This document shows positions 22,851 to 34,870 of a DNA stretch of 64,000 nt, piece after piece; the stretch's first letter is position 1; each line of letters begins with the position of its first letter. The notes beneath the pieces are model-generated. The model saw nothing but the letters and a program-made list of their open reading frames with translations. It was not told the origin of the DNA and made no database searches. The stretch comes from Valencia hispanica. Its lineage: Eukaryota; Chordata; Actinopteri; Cyprinodontiformes; Valenciidae. A program made the translations under genes and the position numbers. The stretch covers positions 17,820,735-17,884,734 of the forward strand of contig OY747712.1 of assembly GCA_963556495.2 (NCBI GenBank). Direction: 5' to 3'.

Positions 22851-24884
22851 AGCAGCTCTTTGGTCAGGCTCCATCTTTCAGGCTGGACGGCTGTCAAGTG
22901 AACGTTGTTTAGTCTGATCCCAACTCTGGGGGAAACAATCTTAGAACCATTCGAGGATCTGTCCAGAGTTATGTAGTTTGGTTTATTTAAAAGTTGCACG
23001 CAGTGGGGTACTGAAACAACTAGTAGGTGTTAACTCTGGCAAATGTTACACAAACATGGCAGCCTGACGGTAAATTTGGGATTGACCAAAAGTAGCTGTG
23101 ATAATGAAGGAATGTCCGGTTTAAACAGAATAAATAAAGATTTTCAAGGAATTTCAGATTTGTTAGTAGAATCACTTCACTGTTTCTCATGAGACTGTTC
23201 ACAGTACCAAAAACACTAATTATCCAGTGACTTTTTAAAATCGTTCAACAAAGACAAGCCCATATAGACAATGGATGTATAGATATTTTATCCTGTCAAA
23301 AGAACTGTTCCAATAAATCTTCAAAAGCACCAAAATTAATATGGAATATTTTGTGAGTGTGATAATTCTGAACTGAAATACATGTGTCCATTTGAACCAA
23401 TTAGAAATTTTAGAATGGTTGTTTTAATAAAATGTTGTTGAAAACGTCTTCCAGCTGGATTTAAATCAATGCATTTTGTTGAGTGCTTGAATTTGTGAGT
23501 GCAACATTTTCCTTGTAGCTAATGGTGAAGTAAATTTAGTCAAAATTGTCTCCCTTTTCGATTTTTTTGTTATTTACAATCAATGTTTTTGTTTTTGCCT
23601 TCGCCGAGGAGGTTACGTTTTCACCATGTTTGTCTGTTTGTTTGTCTGTTAGTTAGCAACATAACTCAAAATGTTATAGACGGATTTTGATTCATTTTTC
23701 AGGAAACGTCCACAGTGGGACCAGGGTGATCTGGATCACCATCTGGGGGGGTTGGGGTTAGGACTGAGCTGCCTTGGCAGAGGTCTGTACTCTCAGTGTG
23801 CTTTTTTAGTAGTATAAAAAAAATTAATTAAATAATTGTATGTTATTACAGCATCTTATGACGCAAAAAAACTATTTTTTCTCTCTGTTGGGTGTACCGA
23901 GGAGCTCTACTTTGATGGATGTGGTTGAGAAGATTGTGGCCTTAAACACAAATAGAGCTGCAGTGAAACACTGATGGTATGTTTGCTGACAGATCTCTGT
24001 GAAGGCACTATAGCAGGATCTTGTGTATCCCTGTCACTTCTACTAAAACATGTCCAGGGTGGGATGAATGGAGGACATTTTTGCTCTTCTCATTGTTGCA
24101 TGGTTGAAAAGCTTTTCTTTGGATTAGAATTCAACACATCATTCAGTCGTCAGTGGGGACTATGTTGGCCTCATACCTCCAACACAACTGGCATATTTGA
24201 TCTTTGATGGAGAACTGTGAAAAGACACCCAGAAAAATAACCAGAGTCACAGAAAAGTGCGGTTTTGCAGAACTGATTAAAGTGTTTCGAAAAACAAAGA
24301 AATTACAGATGGAGGACAAAAGCAGGATGAGTGCTTTTGTTAGTTTTTTTCTGGTGGGGATAATGCTTAAAAAAGTATTTTTACAGAAAAAAACAAACAA
24401 ACTATGATTTCATGGGTTTTTTGAATTTCTTTCAGACTGAAAAACAATCAGTGGGACAGCTTACAATGTTTTATGCACATATGTGTGGTTTTTTACAAAA
24501 AAAAAAGAGCTCAGCTTTAGCTATAGAAACCAGGACATTTAGTTGCTAAGCTGCTTCCCTGCCTGAATAGGTTGTGTGAGCCACAAAATATGTCTGGAAA
24601 TTCCCCTACTCCAATTATCTACTTCCATTCCTGTCTGTTTTGGAATTCTGGAGCTAATATTTACAGACAGTGATCTTTCCAGCTGCTGATATCTGCTATG
24701 AAAGCCTAAAACTGAGATTTTTTGTGCTTAACTAAATAAATAGAGTCCACAGACGTGCTAAGTGCTCATCAGGGTTGTACTTAAGAACAAAACTGCTTTC
24801 TTTGTTAACATTGACAAAAAAACATCTACAGCTTCGTGGCACTTTTGGAACTGTATTAAAATGTTCATTATGAGTTCAAATTTA
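22851..24884. other. Intergenic; one recognisable repeat piece
   Basis: No exon or RNA gene seen. A piece at about 23590-23810 reads 'cttcgccgaggaggttacgttttcacc' and ends 'ccttggcagaggtctgtactctc', a dispersed fish repeat type of uncertain class. Confidence 0.45.
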
Positions 24885-25075
24885 GGTACAAGTGTCCAAA
24901 GTCGGTCCTCACTGGCTCACATCCTGTATGTTTAGTTATTTTCCTGATTCAACTCACCTGAATACAATGATTGTTCGTTAGCAGGCCTCTGTAACACTTT
25001 ATTTAATGCTGAGGAGCTTGTTTGACCATTTAAATCAGCTGTGTTGGAGCAGAAACATCCAAATCTACAGTCTTC
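24885..25075. repeat. Decayed hAT-MITE family copy
   Basis: Core 'gattcaactcacctgaatacaatga', 'gcaggcctctg' and 'aatcagctgtgttggagcagaaacatcc' match the 25582-25805 element. Confidence 0.6.
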
Positions 25076-25179
25076 CTTATCTCTGCAGTTGGGGGTACAG
25101 CAAATCAGCCCTAAAGAAAATTAATGGCACTCCAGGATTGGCTTCTTCGCAGATGGCAGCAAGCAGCACTGGGGTCTCT

Positions 25180-25350
25180 GCTGGAATGTTGCAGGTTTTT
25201 CAATGCGTCCCTGTTCCAACACACCTGAATTAAATGAATGGCTCGTTACCAGCCACTCTTGATGACAGGCTGAAGAGGTAATCAATCGTTTGACTCAGCT
25301 GTGTTGAGCAGAGAATTATCTAAACCTGCAGGCAGAAATTTTTAAGTATT
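25180..25350. repeat. Decayed hAT-MITE family copy
   Basis: Core 'ccctgttccaacacacctgaattaaatgaatgg' and 'gactcagctgtgttgagcaga' match the 25582-25805 element; ends eroded. Confidence 0.6.
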
Positions 25351-25581
25351 AGGGTTAGAGACCCCTGCAACAGCGTGTCATCTAGCATTGCATCGTATTT
25401 CAGCTTCCTAAGCTGCATTTTATTTTAACACTATAGATTCGCTTCATAAAAATAAAAAAAACAATGAAAAAAAAATAGGCTGATTTTCCATGAATAACTT
25501 AACGCTATGTTCCACAGGAAAATCCACAAATAGGTGAATCTGTGACCAGGCTGGGGTCCACTGTGTGTTGATGTCTAAATG

Positions 25582-25805
25582 CAGTAGTGCCCAATCCTGG
25601 TCCTCGAGAACTACCATCCTACAAATGTTTGATGTATCCCAGCTCCAACACACCTGAATCAAATTGTTCAATTCCCTTATCAGTAGTCTGTCAGCTCTGC
25701 AGAGGCCTGGTAATGAGGCCTTCATTTGATTCAGCTGTGATGAGAAGGGATCCATCTAAAAGTTACTGGATGGTAAAGCTCGAGGACCAGGATTGGGCAA
25801 CCCTG
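25582..25805. mobile_element. hAT-type MITE with perfect 8-bp target duplication
   Basis: 224 bp. The left terminus CAGTAGTGCCCAATCCTGGT and right terminus ACCAGGATTGGGCAACCCTG belong to 27-bp inverted repeats matching at 24 positions; the inner 19 bp match exactly. Flanked on both sides by TCTAAATG (25574-25581 and 25806-25813), an 8-bp duplication diagnostic of hAT transposition. No coding capacity. Type copy for the seven decayed relatives listed in this window. Confidence 0.93.
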
Positions 25806-25904
25806 TCTAAATGTACTCGAATGTAATCTAAATGTAGCTGTTGTTGTGGTTGATCAATGTGGCTTAATATAGAGTGATAAAAAAATAATTTATTTAGCAC
25901 GTTA

Positions 25905-25951
25905 ACATGTATATATATATATATATATATACAATATATATATGTATATAT
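25905..25951. repeat. AT microsatellite
   Basis: Interrupted (AT)n run with TATATACAATATATATATG interruptions. Confidence 0.9.
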
Positions 25952-25954
25952 TAA

Positions 25955-27100
25955 GTAGCATATGTTACCTTTTCATTTTTGTCTTAAATTTTCACCGTCC
26001 TCAGACACCTCTTACGGATTTACATGCAATATCCTATGAAGCCTTTAAACCAGTGGTCTCCGATAAATCTGCTCCTGAGAATGAGAACGCTTTGTTCTTT
26101 TTCAGACCAATACGTCATTTTAAACAAGCTATGCTTTGGAGAAGACAATGACTGTTTGCTCAGCTGTGCAGCTTTGCATCAACATCTGCAGGGGTGCTCC
26201 TTGGTCTTACTCAAGCACAGGCTGGTGAAAAAAATGTAAAATGGTATCTTATTTGGCTGTAGAACATATATTCCAGTGTACAGGGAGGTAAAGCAGGGAC
26301 GGGGCAGATTGTGCCATATGTATTTAACGTACACTGAGTGGAAAGCAGAGAAGTTTTCCAGGTGCAGTGTTTGGAGAGGTTACAGAGGGCAGGGTTTGGT
26401 ATTTGCAGGTCGTATTTCAACAAAGCAGGGCCACGTGACAGCAGGTGAGAAAAGAGAAACGTGCTCAGCTTTAAGAGAGTATCTTGCCAGGTTGGCTTAA
26501 GCGCAGAGCAGAGAAATTCCTCAGCAGTTCTATAATCCTGCTGAGAATATTAAGGACAGCTCTGGGGTCATCTGACGGCCCGAGGGGGACTGAGAGCAGA
26601 CACCCATTTCCTCACATTGGGTCCTTACACAACGAGCAGACATGCTTCCAGCGAAGCCAGAGACAAAACAGTTGAGTCATCTTTGAGTGGGACTGATGAT
26701 GGATTCTGTTTTTCTTTCAAAGTGGGTGGTATCTGTCTTGGGTGGTATTTGGAGGGATTTTTGCTTCTCTTGACCCAACATGTTCTTCTCTCCCAGTGAT
26801 TGTGGCCACAGCATAAAAGGTGTTTTGATACAAGCGGAAAGAAAACATTTTTTTCAGCCGAAGAAACCTTGCTTGAACACATAAAACCCTTTTAAGATCT
26901 GGTTTATAATAAAATTAATGAGATGATAGATGTTACAAAATAACATTCATTTGAACAAATAGGGATAAAATGTTGAAACATCTCAATTTTAAGCACTGGA
27001 ATTTATGAAATAGACCTGCACTAATGAGTCCATAATTATGAAGTAGGGGTGACTTGTGAATTTCTAGTAAACAAAAATCTCAAAAGTATGGAAAACATAT
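25955..27100. other. Intergenic, nothing recognised
   Basis: Several 60-85 codon open frames on both strands without motifs or splice context; no repeat identified. Confidence 0.4.
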
Positions 27101-27545
27101 CTACAGTGAGGGAAATAAGTTTCTGATACTGTGCCGATCTTTCAAGGTTTCCCCACTTGCAAAGAATGGAGTGTCTGTAATTTTCATCATAGTTACACCT
27201 TGACTGTGAGAGACTGAATCTAAAAAAATTTTTAAATAAATATTCTGCTGATTGTTGCATAAAATAAGTATTTGAATACCTACCAACCCGAAGTTTTTAA
27301 GAAGCTCTCCTATCCTCCACTCGTTTTCTGTTTTAATTATACCTATTTGAACTTATCTGTATAAAGGACACCTGTCCAAACCTCTCTAATATTGGCAAGA
27401 CCAAAGTGCTGTCTAAGGACACCAGGGGTAAAATTGTGTAAGGCTGGAATGGGCTGCAGGGCAACAGGCAAACCGCTTGGTAAGAAGGCAGCAATAATTG
27501 ACGATTATGGGAAAATGGAAGAAACTCGAGATTACTTTCAGTCTA

Positions 27546-28336
27546 GGGTGACCAGGTGTCCCGATTTACCTGGGATGGTCCTGATTTTGACCCATTTGTT
27601 CTGTCTCCAAGGATGTTTACAAACCCATTAGGTTGTCCCGATTTCACCCAGCCTATGTCCCGATTTTTAACTGATGTAATGGCTTACAGCGCACAGAACT
27701 AATTGTCCTTGCATGTCAATCACAAAGTTATCATAGTGATGGTAATAAACCAATGAAAAAGCACTTTCTCAGAAAAGTGCCGGGAAAAGAATATGCTGCG
27801 TTTTGTGCTTTATGTAGGTTTGGATTTTCCGTTGCTCACGGTGGGAACGCGGACGTGCAGAGCCACGTTAAAACTAGCAAACATAAGCAGTGGCACATAA
27901 GAGTTACTTAGGGGAGAAAAGTAATGCTGTTATTTTGTTTTGTTTTCAAACAAGTTGAGGTCTGTTAAACAGGGTTTTTTTATTTACTGTTCACAAAAGG
28001 GCTACTTTTAATATTGCCCAAACAAGAGTGTTTCAAAAATACTGTATTGTTGCAATAAAAATGTTGCACTCAAGATTACAAAAGAATGTCCTTATTTTAT
28101 AAATAGATGTTCAAGTATTACAGAGTTAGTTAAAAAGTAGTACAATGGCAAAACAATCTGCATCAACAATTAATATATTTATCAGTATGTTGTTTTATAT
28201 TTTTTACTAATTATAAAAGGCCTATGCTTCTTATTGCTATTTTTGGTATGTACGTTATTGTCTCAGGAGGATCTCAAGACCTCATATTTACATCATTATG
28301 ATCCCAAGTGAGGTCCTGACCCCAACTTTGGGAACT
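27546..28336 (+). mobile_element. hAT-like insertion inside the Tc1 element
   Basis: The left edge CTAGGGTGACCAGGTGTCCC resembles the TAGGGTGACCA termini of some hAT elements; the right edge CCAACTTTGGGAACTACTGG resembles another hAT terminus type. The two ends are not clear complements, so this may be two joined pieces or a deleted element. It carries the small zinc-finger frame at 27753-27911. Confidence 0.5.
27753..27911 (+). pseudogene. BED-like zinc-finger fragment of a hAT-family protein
   Basis: ATG to TAG, 52 residues, with no defect within it. The pattern is FCALCRFGFSVAHGG (Cys-x2-Cys) followed by DVQSHVKTSKHKQW (His-x5-His), the spacing of BED-type DNA-binding fingers at the N-terminus of hAT transposases and domesticated derivatives. 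A stop follows directly and no catalytic domain is seen, so it is probably a leftover. A host-used mini-protein is possible but unsupported. Confidence 0.55.
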
Positions 28337-28747
28337 ACTGGCCTAGCCAGTCTCCAGACCTGAACCCAATGGAAAATCTCTGGAGGGAGCTGAAACTCAG
28401 TGTTGCCCAGCAACAGTCCCAAAAACCTGAAAGATCTGTATGGAGTGGTTCAAAATCCCTGCTGCAGTGTTTGCAAACCTGGTCCAGAACTACAAGAAAC
28501 ATCTGTAAATATAAATATAGGGTTCTGTACCAACTTAAGTTATATTTTTGCTTTATATCCAATACTTATGTCATGAAGATTAGTTTTTTTAGATTCTGTC
28601 TCTGACAGTTGAGGTGTACATATAATGAAAATTACAGACCTCTCCATTCTTTAAGTTGGGAAACTTGAAATTGATTTATCTCCAACTATTTAAAAAAAAT
28701 AATTGGCAAATGAAATTTAGTACCAAGCTTGTAGAGACAGCTTTAGG

Positions 28748-29367
28748 TGTCACATTTGGTGGATTTAAGGACCCAAATGCAGCAAGTAAAACTTAAAATG
28801 GTTTAATTGCAACAAGAACTTACTAAACTTAGGAGGACCAACAAATGCAGCGACGGTGAAAACCAGGGACCGGAGAGGAAAGTTTGACAACAAACCAGCA
28901 AGTTTTGACTGAATGAGAGGTGTATTTATACTGAGGAGGGAATGAGGAAGTGACAGAGAAGACCAAGGACTAATTAGTGAGAAGCAGATGCAGGTGAGGG
29001 CAATTACAGTAGTGAAACTGGGTCAGGAGCAGAGTGGCCGGGAGACAACAGGAAAGGGAAGAATAGCAAGGGAAACAGAAAACTCTTAAATAAGAAACAA
29101 GAAACTAACTAAAGATAATATGTCTAAGGAGGAACCTAAGGGGAACTTAAGGAAACAGAAGGAAGAAATAAATAAGGAAACTAAAGAGAAATAAACTACG
29201 GAAAATGAAGAGGAAACAAACAAAAGGTGAAAACATCTGAGAGCATGAAAGGGAATATGAAAACAAGGAAGCGCCATAAAATAAATACTAAGAATACATA
29301 AAAAATTATAATTAAACCAAAAAAGGAAAAGAACTAACTATAAACACAAAGCCTAAGAACTATGACA
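28748..29367. mobile_element. Solo LTR with perfect 5-bp target duplication
   Basis: 620 bp starting TGTCACATTTGGTGG and ending CTATGACA, so the ends are the TGTCA/TGACA inverted pair expected of LTRs. Flanked by identical TTAGG at 28743-28747 and 29368-29372. A 5-bp duplication fits Ty3/gypsy-type or ERV-type integrases. No internal gag/pol region follows, so the body was lost by LTR-LTR recombination. The sequence 'aatggtttaattgcaacaagaac' and the purine-rich interior suggest the LTR reads on the minus strand. Confidence 0.88.
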
Positions 29368-30589
29368 TTAGGGGCTTCATACATACAGTATGAACATTGC
29401 AACTTCATAGATTTTCTCTTCATTGAAGTATTTGACTGTTGTGTAACTGTACTTTTGCAAGGCACTGTACATGCATGTGTTCTATAGGACAATGCACACA
29501 GTTCAGCCTACATTACGTTGCTTAGATGTGTGAGCAATTTCACTTAAGCCACCATGTCATCAAGCATGGTAAAAGCACAATCATTTATATCAACTAAATC
29601 TCTCGATTAATTTTAAATAGACCCCCCCCCCCCCCCCCCCCGTCTACTAAGAAGAGGAAGCAAATCTGTGTAATGAGGGTCTAATGAAATGAGAAAAATG
29701 TGCTTAGTCAGCATTTCATGAAATAAATTGCTTGTTTTTTTTAATGGGGGATTAATGGAGCCATGTTTAGCGGCCATTGGCTGACAGCTGTTACTGGTTC
29801 TACGCTGCACTACAAGGCAGTTCAATGCTGGCTTCACGCCCTGTGGCTTCATCCAATATTAATGCAGTTTAAAAACCTCTACAGTATCAGGATCAAAATT
29901 TGTGTCCCAACTCTTTTGGTCTGTGTTAATAAATAGTAACTTTATTTTAAACTTAAACCAAGCATTAAAGATAATTTTGAAAGTAAACAATTAATCCACA
30001 GTCTCTCAAAAGTGCAAAACAATCTCCTATATCATCTCTTTCTATCTTAAAGCCATCCATCTTCCTTTTCTAGTGTTACCTGCAACCTCAGCACCAATCA
30101 GAAGAGGCCTGTGTTGAGACACCTTCCCATTTACTGGCATTTCTGGCATATTTATCTTAAATATAAAATAATCTAATATTTATATCGGAATGCATTTATT
30201 TTGTAGGTTTGATAAAGTTAATTTAAAACAATTCAGTGTGTCTTATTGTGTTTATTCATTTTCAAAATCACTCATGCCATAATGTGTAACACCCATACCA
30301 ATAATAGTAAAAATAACAGTAAGTGAAGACAGTTTTTTAATGCATGCTTTACATTTTTTTGCTGATAAATAAGTTTAGGAAATTCCACACATTCCTGTTT
30401 CCAAGGGGTGTAAATGTGATGTGACACTGAGCCCCATTTCTATTAGACTCTTCCAAATGGGAAGAGGTAGACAAAAAATGTATTGACCCAAACTTGCTCT
30501 TATTTATATTATTTAAAACAAGTGGAAGTGTAACAAAGACTGGATGAAGACCTTAGTTTATTTTTGCCACTGCATACAATGCAAAGCAA
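29368..30589. other. Intergenic; poly-C tract, otherwise nothing recognised
   Basis: AT-rich. A poly-C run sits near 29622-29641. No exon or RNA gene identified. Confidence 0.45.
29622..29641. repeat. Homopolymer C tract (about 19-20 bp)
   Basis: Uninterrupted C run; its length is prone to sequencing error. Confidence 0.9.
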
Positions 30590-30715
30590 GCCAGTTATCT
30601 TTGCAGAAGCCTGGTAACAACCTATTCATTTGAATCAGGTGTGTTGGAGAAGGGGGGTTCATCTATAGGTTGTGGGATAGTGGCTTTAGAGAATTGGACT
30701 TGGGTATCCCGGATC
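30590..30715. repeat. Decayed hAT-MITE family copy
   Basis: Right half only: 'gaagcctggtaacaacctattcatttgaatcaggtgtgttggagaag' and 'gggcttgg..ggatc'-like end. Confidence 0.5.
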
Positions 30716-33480
30716 TGAGGTAACCAGTCCAACCAAAGGGCACGAAGAGGAGAAAATCAAAACATGTCCAACAAAAAACAACACAACACAAAGAGAAACA
30801 ATTAGCAAGCAAGGTTACACACGATATTTATGTTTGGGAGGTGATAATTAGAGTAAAAACAGGTGAGGATGATTAGGTGAATGGGAAACAGCTGAGACCT
30901 TTCTCATCTTGCACTGTAAAACAGCAGCTTCCTAATCTATTGATGTTGTTTTAGGTGTTGTAGAGTGCAAAATATGGACACTCCCTAAATAATAATACCA
31001 TACTTGTCCGTTATCTGAAAGATGCTGTTGCAGATTATGAGATTGGTTGACACAAGTGACAATCTGTTGCTGTTGATTCTCAAACCAAGTCTGCAGAAAA
31101 TCTTTTTTGACTTTTTTTTTCAACTTGAACCAAAGAGAACAGAAGCAGTGAGTCCCATAGTATTTCATATCCGTAAAAAAGAAACTGTTAGTGAGTATTA
31201 TTCACGGTTTCACTCGGTCCTTTTCAGCTTTACACATATTTACCCAAAAAAAGTTCCAGTACTAAATTCTATGTTGGTGTGCTTTCTGTCTTACAAGATT
31301 CAGTAATCAAGATGGCAGAAAAGCTCAGACTTGGACAGCAGATCAAGACATTACTTTTCTCAAAGCCAGGGAGGCTGTTGAGCTCCAGACATTATCCATA
31401 TCTTAGTGACTTTCCCCTTTTTGGGGATCAATGCTCTTTATTTTATTTTATTTTAAATTTAACTTTTTCGTTGCAGCAAATGTCTCTGAGCAGAAAACAA
31501 TAGTTTTCAAAAGGAAACAAGGTCTTTTAATCCATGTCTTGATCTCACAACAAGGGGTTATTATTAATTGCATCGGGTTCTGGATCCTAATTGAAAGCAT
31601 GTAAAAAATAGTGTAAATAATTTCATTATGTTTATGACACAGACCTTCTTATTAACCTTTCAATGTGTGTTGATCAATGATTTTTCAGGTTTTCTTAAAC
31701 TAGTTTTTCTTTAATCATAGTTTGTCTGTTCCAGATGTCTTGAGGTTTTTTCACATTCAGCTCTGCAAATTTCAACTGGGTACTTTCCTTTTAGAGAGAA
31801 AATCACTCCTACCATGCTGTTCCTCCCCTTTCATCTCACCTGTAAATCCATCCACAAAGACCACCTTGTTACTCCTACTTACTAAATGAATGCAATGTTT
31901 ATGGTGAGATGATCCTACTGCAATAAAATATTAATTTAGTAACATTTCATATATCTTTATCAATAAATTTGGAGGATCCTATATGTGTTGTTCCTGTGTT
32001 TATAACTAAATTTTTAACCGTGAATGTTAACAGTGACTCCATCATGCTAACTGCAACTTTCTACATCTTTGCATTTTACTCACAGGTGACAATGACGAAG
32101 TTGCCCAGACAGTAAACAGATCTATATGTTGCTTTATCTCTCAGGGCCACAGAGAGATCCTGAAATGGGTGGCACATTTTTTGAGACAGACCAATAGTGG
32201 TGGTTCTTCACTGGAGGTGGTGCACTCCGACAGCTGCAGAAGCTCATAAGAAGAGGGTTGTGAAATTCTCAGACAAGATTTAAACAAACATTGAGACCGA
32301 CAGTGGCTCAGCTGCCTCGGACCACACACCGCCAACGAAGATGATGCAGCTGAAGACATGTTTTAGCAGTTTCGTCAAAAGTACTCCTCCCTGAGAGGAC
32401 ATGTTAAGAACTTCTGATACACAGGTGCGAAGTTATGCTGGTGACTCCTGTTTATTTGATTCACAAACATGAGACATTCAGTAAATAATGGTGCATCTCT
32501 AAAGTAAGTGAGATGTCTGACTGATTTGTGTGGCAAAAGTGCAGGAAAATTCATTTTATTGCAATTCAGTCACTCTCTTCAAATTCCTGTAGCAGAAAGA
32601 AAAACAATTGCATATAGAAAAATAGCTTTATAAAGGCTTAGATAATATTTTTTTTCCTATAGTATGCTCTATTTTAAAGACATCCTTACAAGAAACTGCA
32701 TAAAAATAGATATTTTGGGAATGGAAATAATATAAATAAATAAATTCTTTCATGAAAATACATCTTTTTCTTTCAGTTGATTGATGTTTTGCATTTATGC
32801 ATGCAGTTGTACATTTCCAGGTTAATTTTTTGAGCGAGGTTTGAGGGCCCCCTGTGCTCTTGTGACACAGCAGCGGGTCAACGCTGGACTGTGGGGGAGT
32901 TTTTCCCTTTGGAAATATCCCCACCTTCAGGCCGTGCTGTGTTTCCACGTGCTTGTCTCAGCGCCATCAGCAGCATCTGCCAAAAGACATACAATAAAAA
33001 ATGTTACAATAAAGAATTTAAACTAAGAGCTCAGCAATGGCTCAGGAAACTCTGTGCTGCTACCCATTCAAACATAGTTTTGAACATAGGCTGTGTTTCT
33101 TTCAAGGTTTTTCCAGTAACATCATTCAGTGGCAAAACCGCTCAGCTTTTTTCTGAAAGCAAGACACTTTGTCCTTGTGAGTCATGTCGACTTGCTGTGA
33201 GTCAGGTTTTATCAAACTTGTTAAAAGGTTTGTGCATCTGCTCTTTCTGATTTTATTAAGGCTACAGCAAGATATATACCTTCAGTAAGGACAATTGGAA
33301 AGTTTGGGATTTTACTTCACATCTTATCACTTGCAAGAACAATGAACTTTTTGGTCATTGCTGATGCACAAAGGGATGATTCACATATTGTCTTGTTTTT
33401 TTTGGGGGGGGTTGTCTGCTTTGGGGAGTTTTCCACCCCAAAGAGGCTGAAAATAGCAAAGTAACTAAGCATAACTTCTA
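30716..33480. other. Intergenic; no gene recognised
   Basis: An LTR-flavoured piece at about 30716-30930 (ACAGGTGAGGATGATTAGGTG) resembles LTR interiors. Frames at 31279-31503 and around 32090-32270 follow AG dinucleotides and look weakly exon-like, but no protein family is recognised and no joining partners are seen. Confidence 0.4.
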
Positions 33481-33489
33481 GACTAATTA

Positions 33490-34150
33490 CAAAAGGCAGG
33501 GATTTCATAAAGAAGGCCCAGCAGAGGATGTACTTCCTGAGGCAGCTGAAGAAATTCAACCTGCCAACACGGATGATGATGCAGTTCTACACTGCAATCA
33601 TCGAGTCAATCCTCACCTCCTCCATCACCGTGTGGTATGCTGGCGCCACCATCAAAGACAAAAAGAGACTGAAGCGTGTTGTGCGCTCTGCTGAGAAGGT
33701 GATTGGCTGCAGACTCCCATCTCTGCAGGACCTGTACACCTCCAGGACACTTGGGCGTGCAGGTCGGATCACAGCCGACCCTTCTCACCCTGGACACAGA
33801 CTGTTTGACCTGCTCCCCTCAGGTAGGAGGCTGCGGTCCATTCGGACCAGAACCTCTCGCCATAAGAAAAGTTTCTTCCCCTCTGCTGTTGGACTCATGA
33901 ACAATAACCCTAAGATTGTTCCCACCACCCGCTCAGTTACATGACCCATATTGTGTTTTTTTTGCACCTGTCTGATTTGCACCGATCGTTACCTGCACTC
34001 ATGTATATATCAATCTGTTTAGCATATTATATTTTTATTTAAGTGTTTGTCTGTTTGTTCTTGTATGTTTGCACAAAGTACCGCAGCAATTTCCTAATGT
34101 TGTAAACCTACCCAACATTTGGCAATAAAACCCTTTCTGATTCTGATTTT
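33490..34150 (+). mobile_element. 5'-truncated LINE (Rex1-like), 3' end
   Basis: Starts inside the reverse transcriptase C-terminal region and runs through a 3' UTR ending AATAAAACCCTTTCTGATTC followed by a short TGATT repeat, the usual look of a 5'-truncated LINE insert. Rex1/Babar assignment is by memory of fish LINE proteins. Confidence 0.75.
33498..33944 (+). pseudogene. LINE reverse transcriptase C-terminal fragment
   Basis: Reads RMYFLRQLKKFNLPTRMMM, FYTAIIESILTSSITVWYAG, KRLKRVVRSAEKVIGC and SFFPSAVGLMN to a stop at 33942-33944. These are the post-catalytic thumb/C-terminal motifs of fish LINE reverse transcriptases. The polymerase core with YADD is absent, so the fragment is non-functional, but it is an uninterrupted frame and therefore fairly young. 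Confidence 0.8.
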
Positions 34151-34399
34151 ACAAAGTATAAGAAAGATTATTTCAATCTGACAACTTACTGTATTTATCT
34201 TTTGGCACATTTGGATTGTTATGACAGCATAAATGTTCAAAACATCGTAAAATAAATCAACATTTTAACAAATTGTCATTTCAAGGAGTTAATTTGATTT
34301 AACGTAGAACTGTTTTCCTTTATAGACATTCAACAAATCTAATAAATTATATATATTAGAATTTTAGGTGACAGTTTTAACTATTTTTAGGAGTGTAGA

Positions 34400-34870
34400 A
34401 TGCATATGTATGCAACTCCCCTTATTCCAATGCTGGTCATGTTTGTTTTAAATGTACACAATTACCTAACTTCAGAGCAAAACCAAACGTTGAAAGAAAC
34501 AAATGAGCGGTGATGGGAAGAAGGATGGAGTTAGAAACAAGTTGGTGTGGAGGTTCCTAGTAGGACAAAAACTGTGAACACAGCAAAGCTGTTATGGAAT
34601 GGTTCAGATCAAGCAAATTAGAATGGCCTAGTCAAATTCCAGAGCTCAATGAAATATTGACACTGGCTGAATGCAAATCTAAGCAATAGTATTCAGATTT
34701 TAATTTTTGTTATGAATTTTTAATTTTCAATCAATTTTCTTCCATGTCACAATCACGCCCTACTTTGTGTTGATCTGTCACATAAAATGCCAATAAAACA
34801 AAATTAAGTTTGTGGTTTTAACATGACAAAATGTGGAGGTGTAAATACTGTTACAAGGCATTGTACAGAA
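34400..34870 (+). mobile_element. Tc1-like transposon remnant
   Basis: A decayed C-terminal region ('gaatggcctagtcaaattccagagctcaa', the W-P-S-Q-S-P-D-L region), then the typical end 'tttgtgttgatctgtcacataaaatgccaataaaa' and 'ggtgtaaatactgttacaaggcattgta'. Confidence 0.6.

Larger units (their letters stand above)
27104..28686 (+). mobile_element. Tc1-like element interrupted by a hAT-like insertion
   Basis: Begins after TA with CAGTGAGGGAAATAAGT, continues with the same 5' region as the 2334-3425 element (AAGTATTTG, CCTCCACTCGTT, GAACTTATC.GTATAAA), and ends near 28686 with a weak complementary terminus. The 3' part reads WPSQSPDLNPMENLWRELK, then the C-terminal tail VFANLVQNYKKHL-like, the end of a Tc1 transposase with its final Glu. 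The middle of the transposase is replaced by a foreign segment at about 27546-28336. Confidence 0.75.

Noticed and set aside
29613..29852. Minus-strand frame starting in a Gly-run from the poly-C tract
   Set aside because: Low-complexity product of a homopolymer; no motif.
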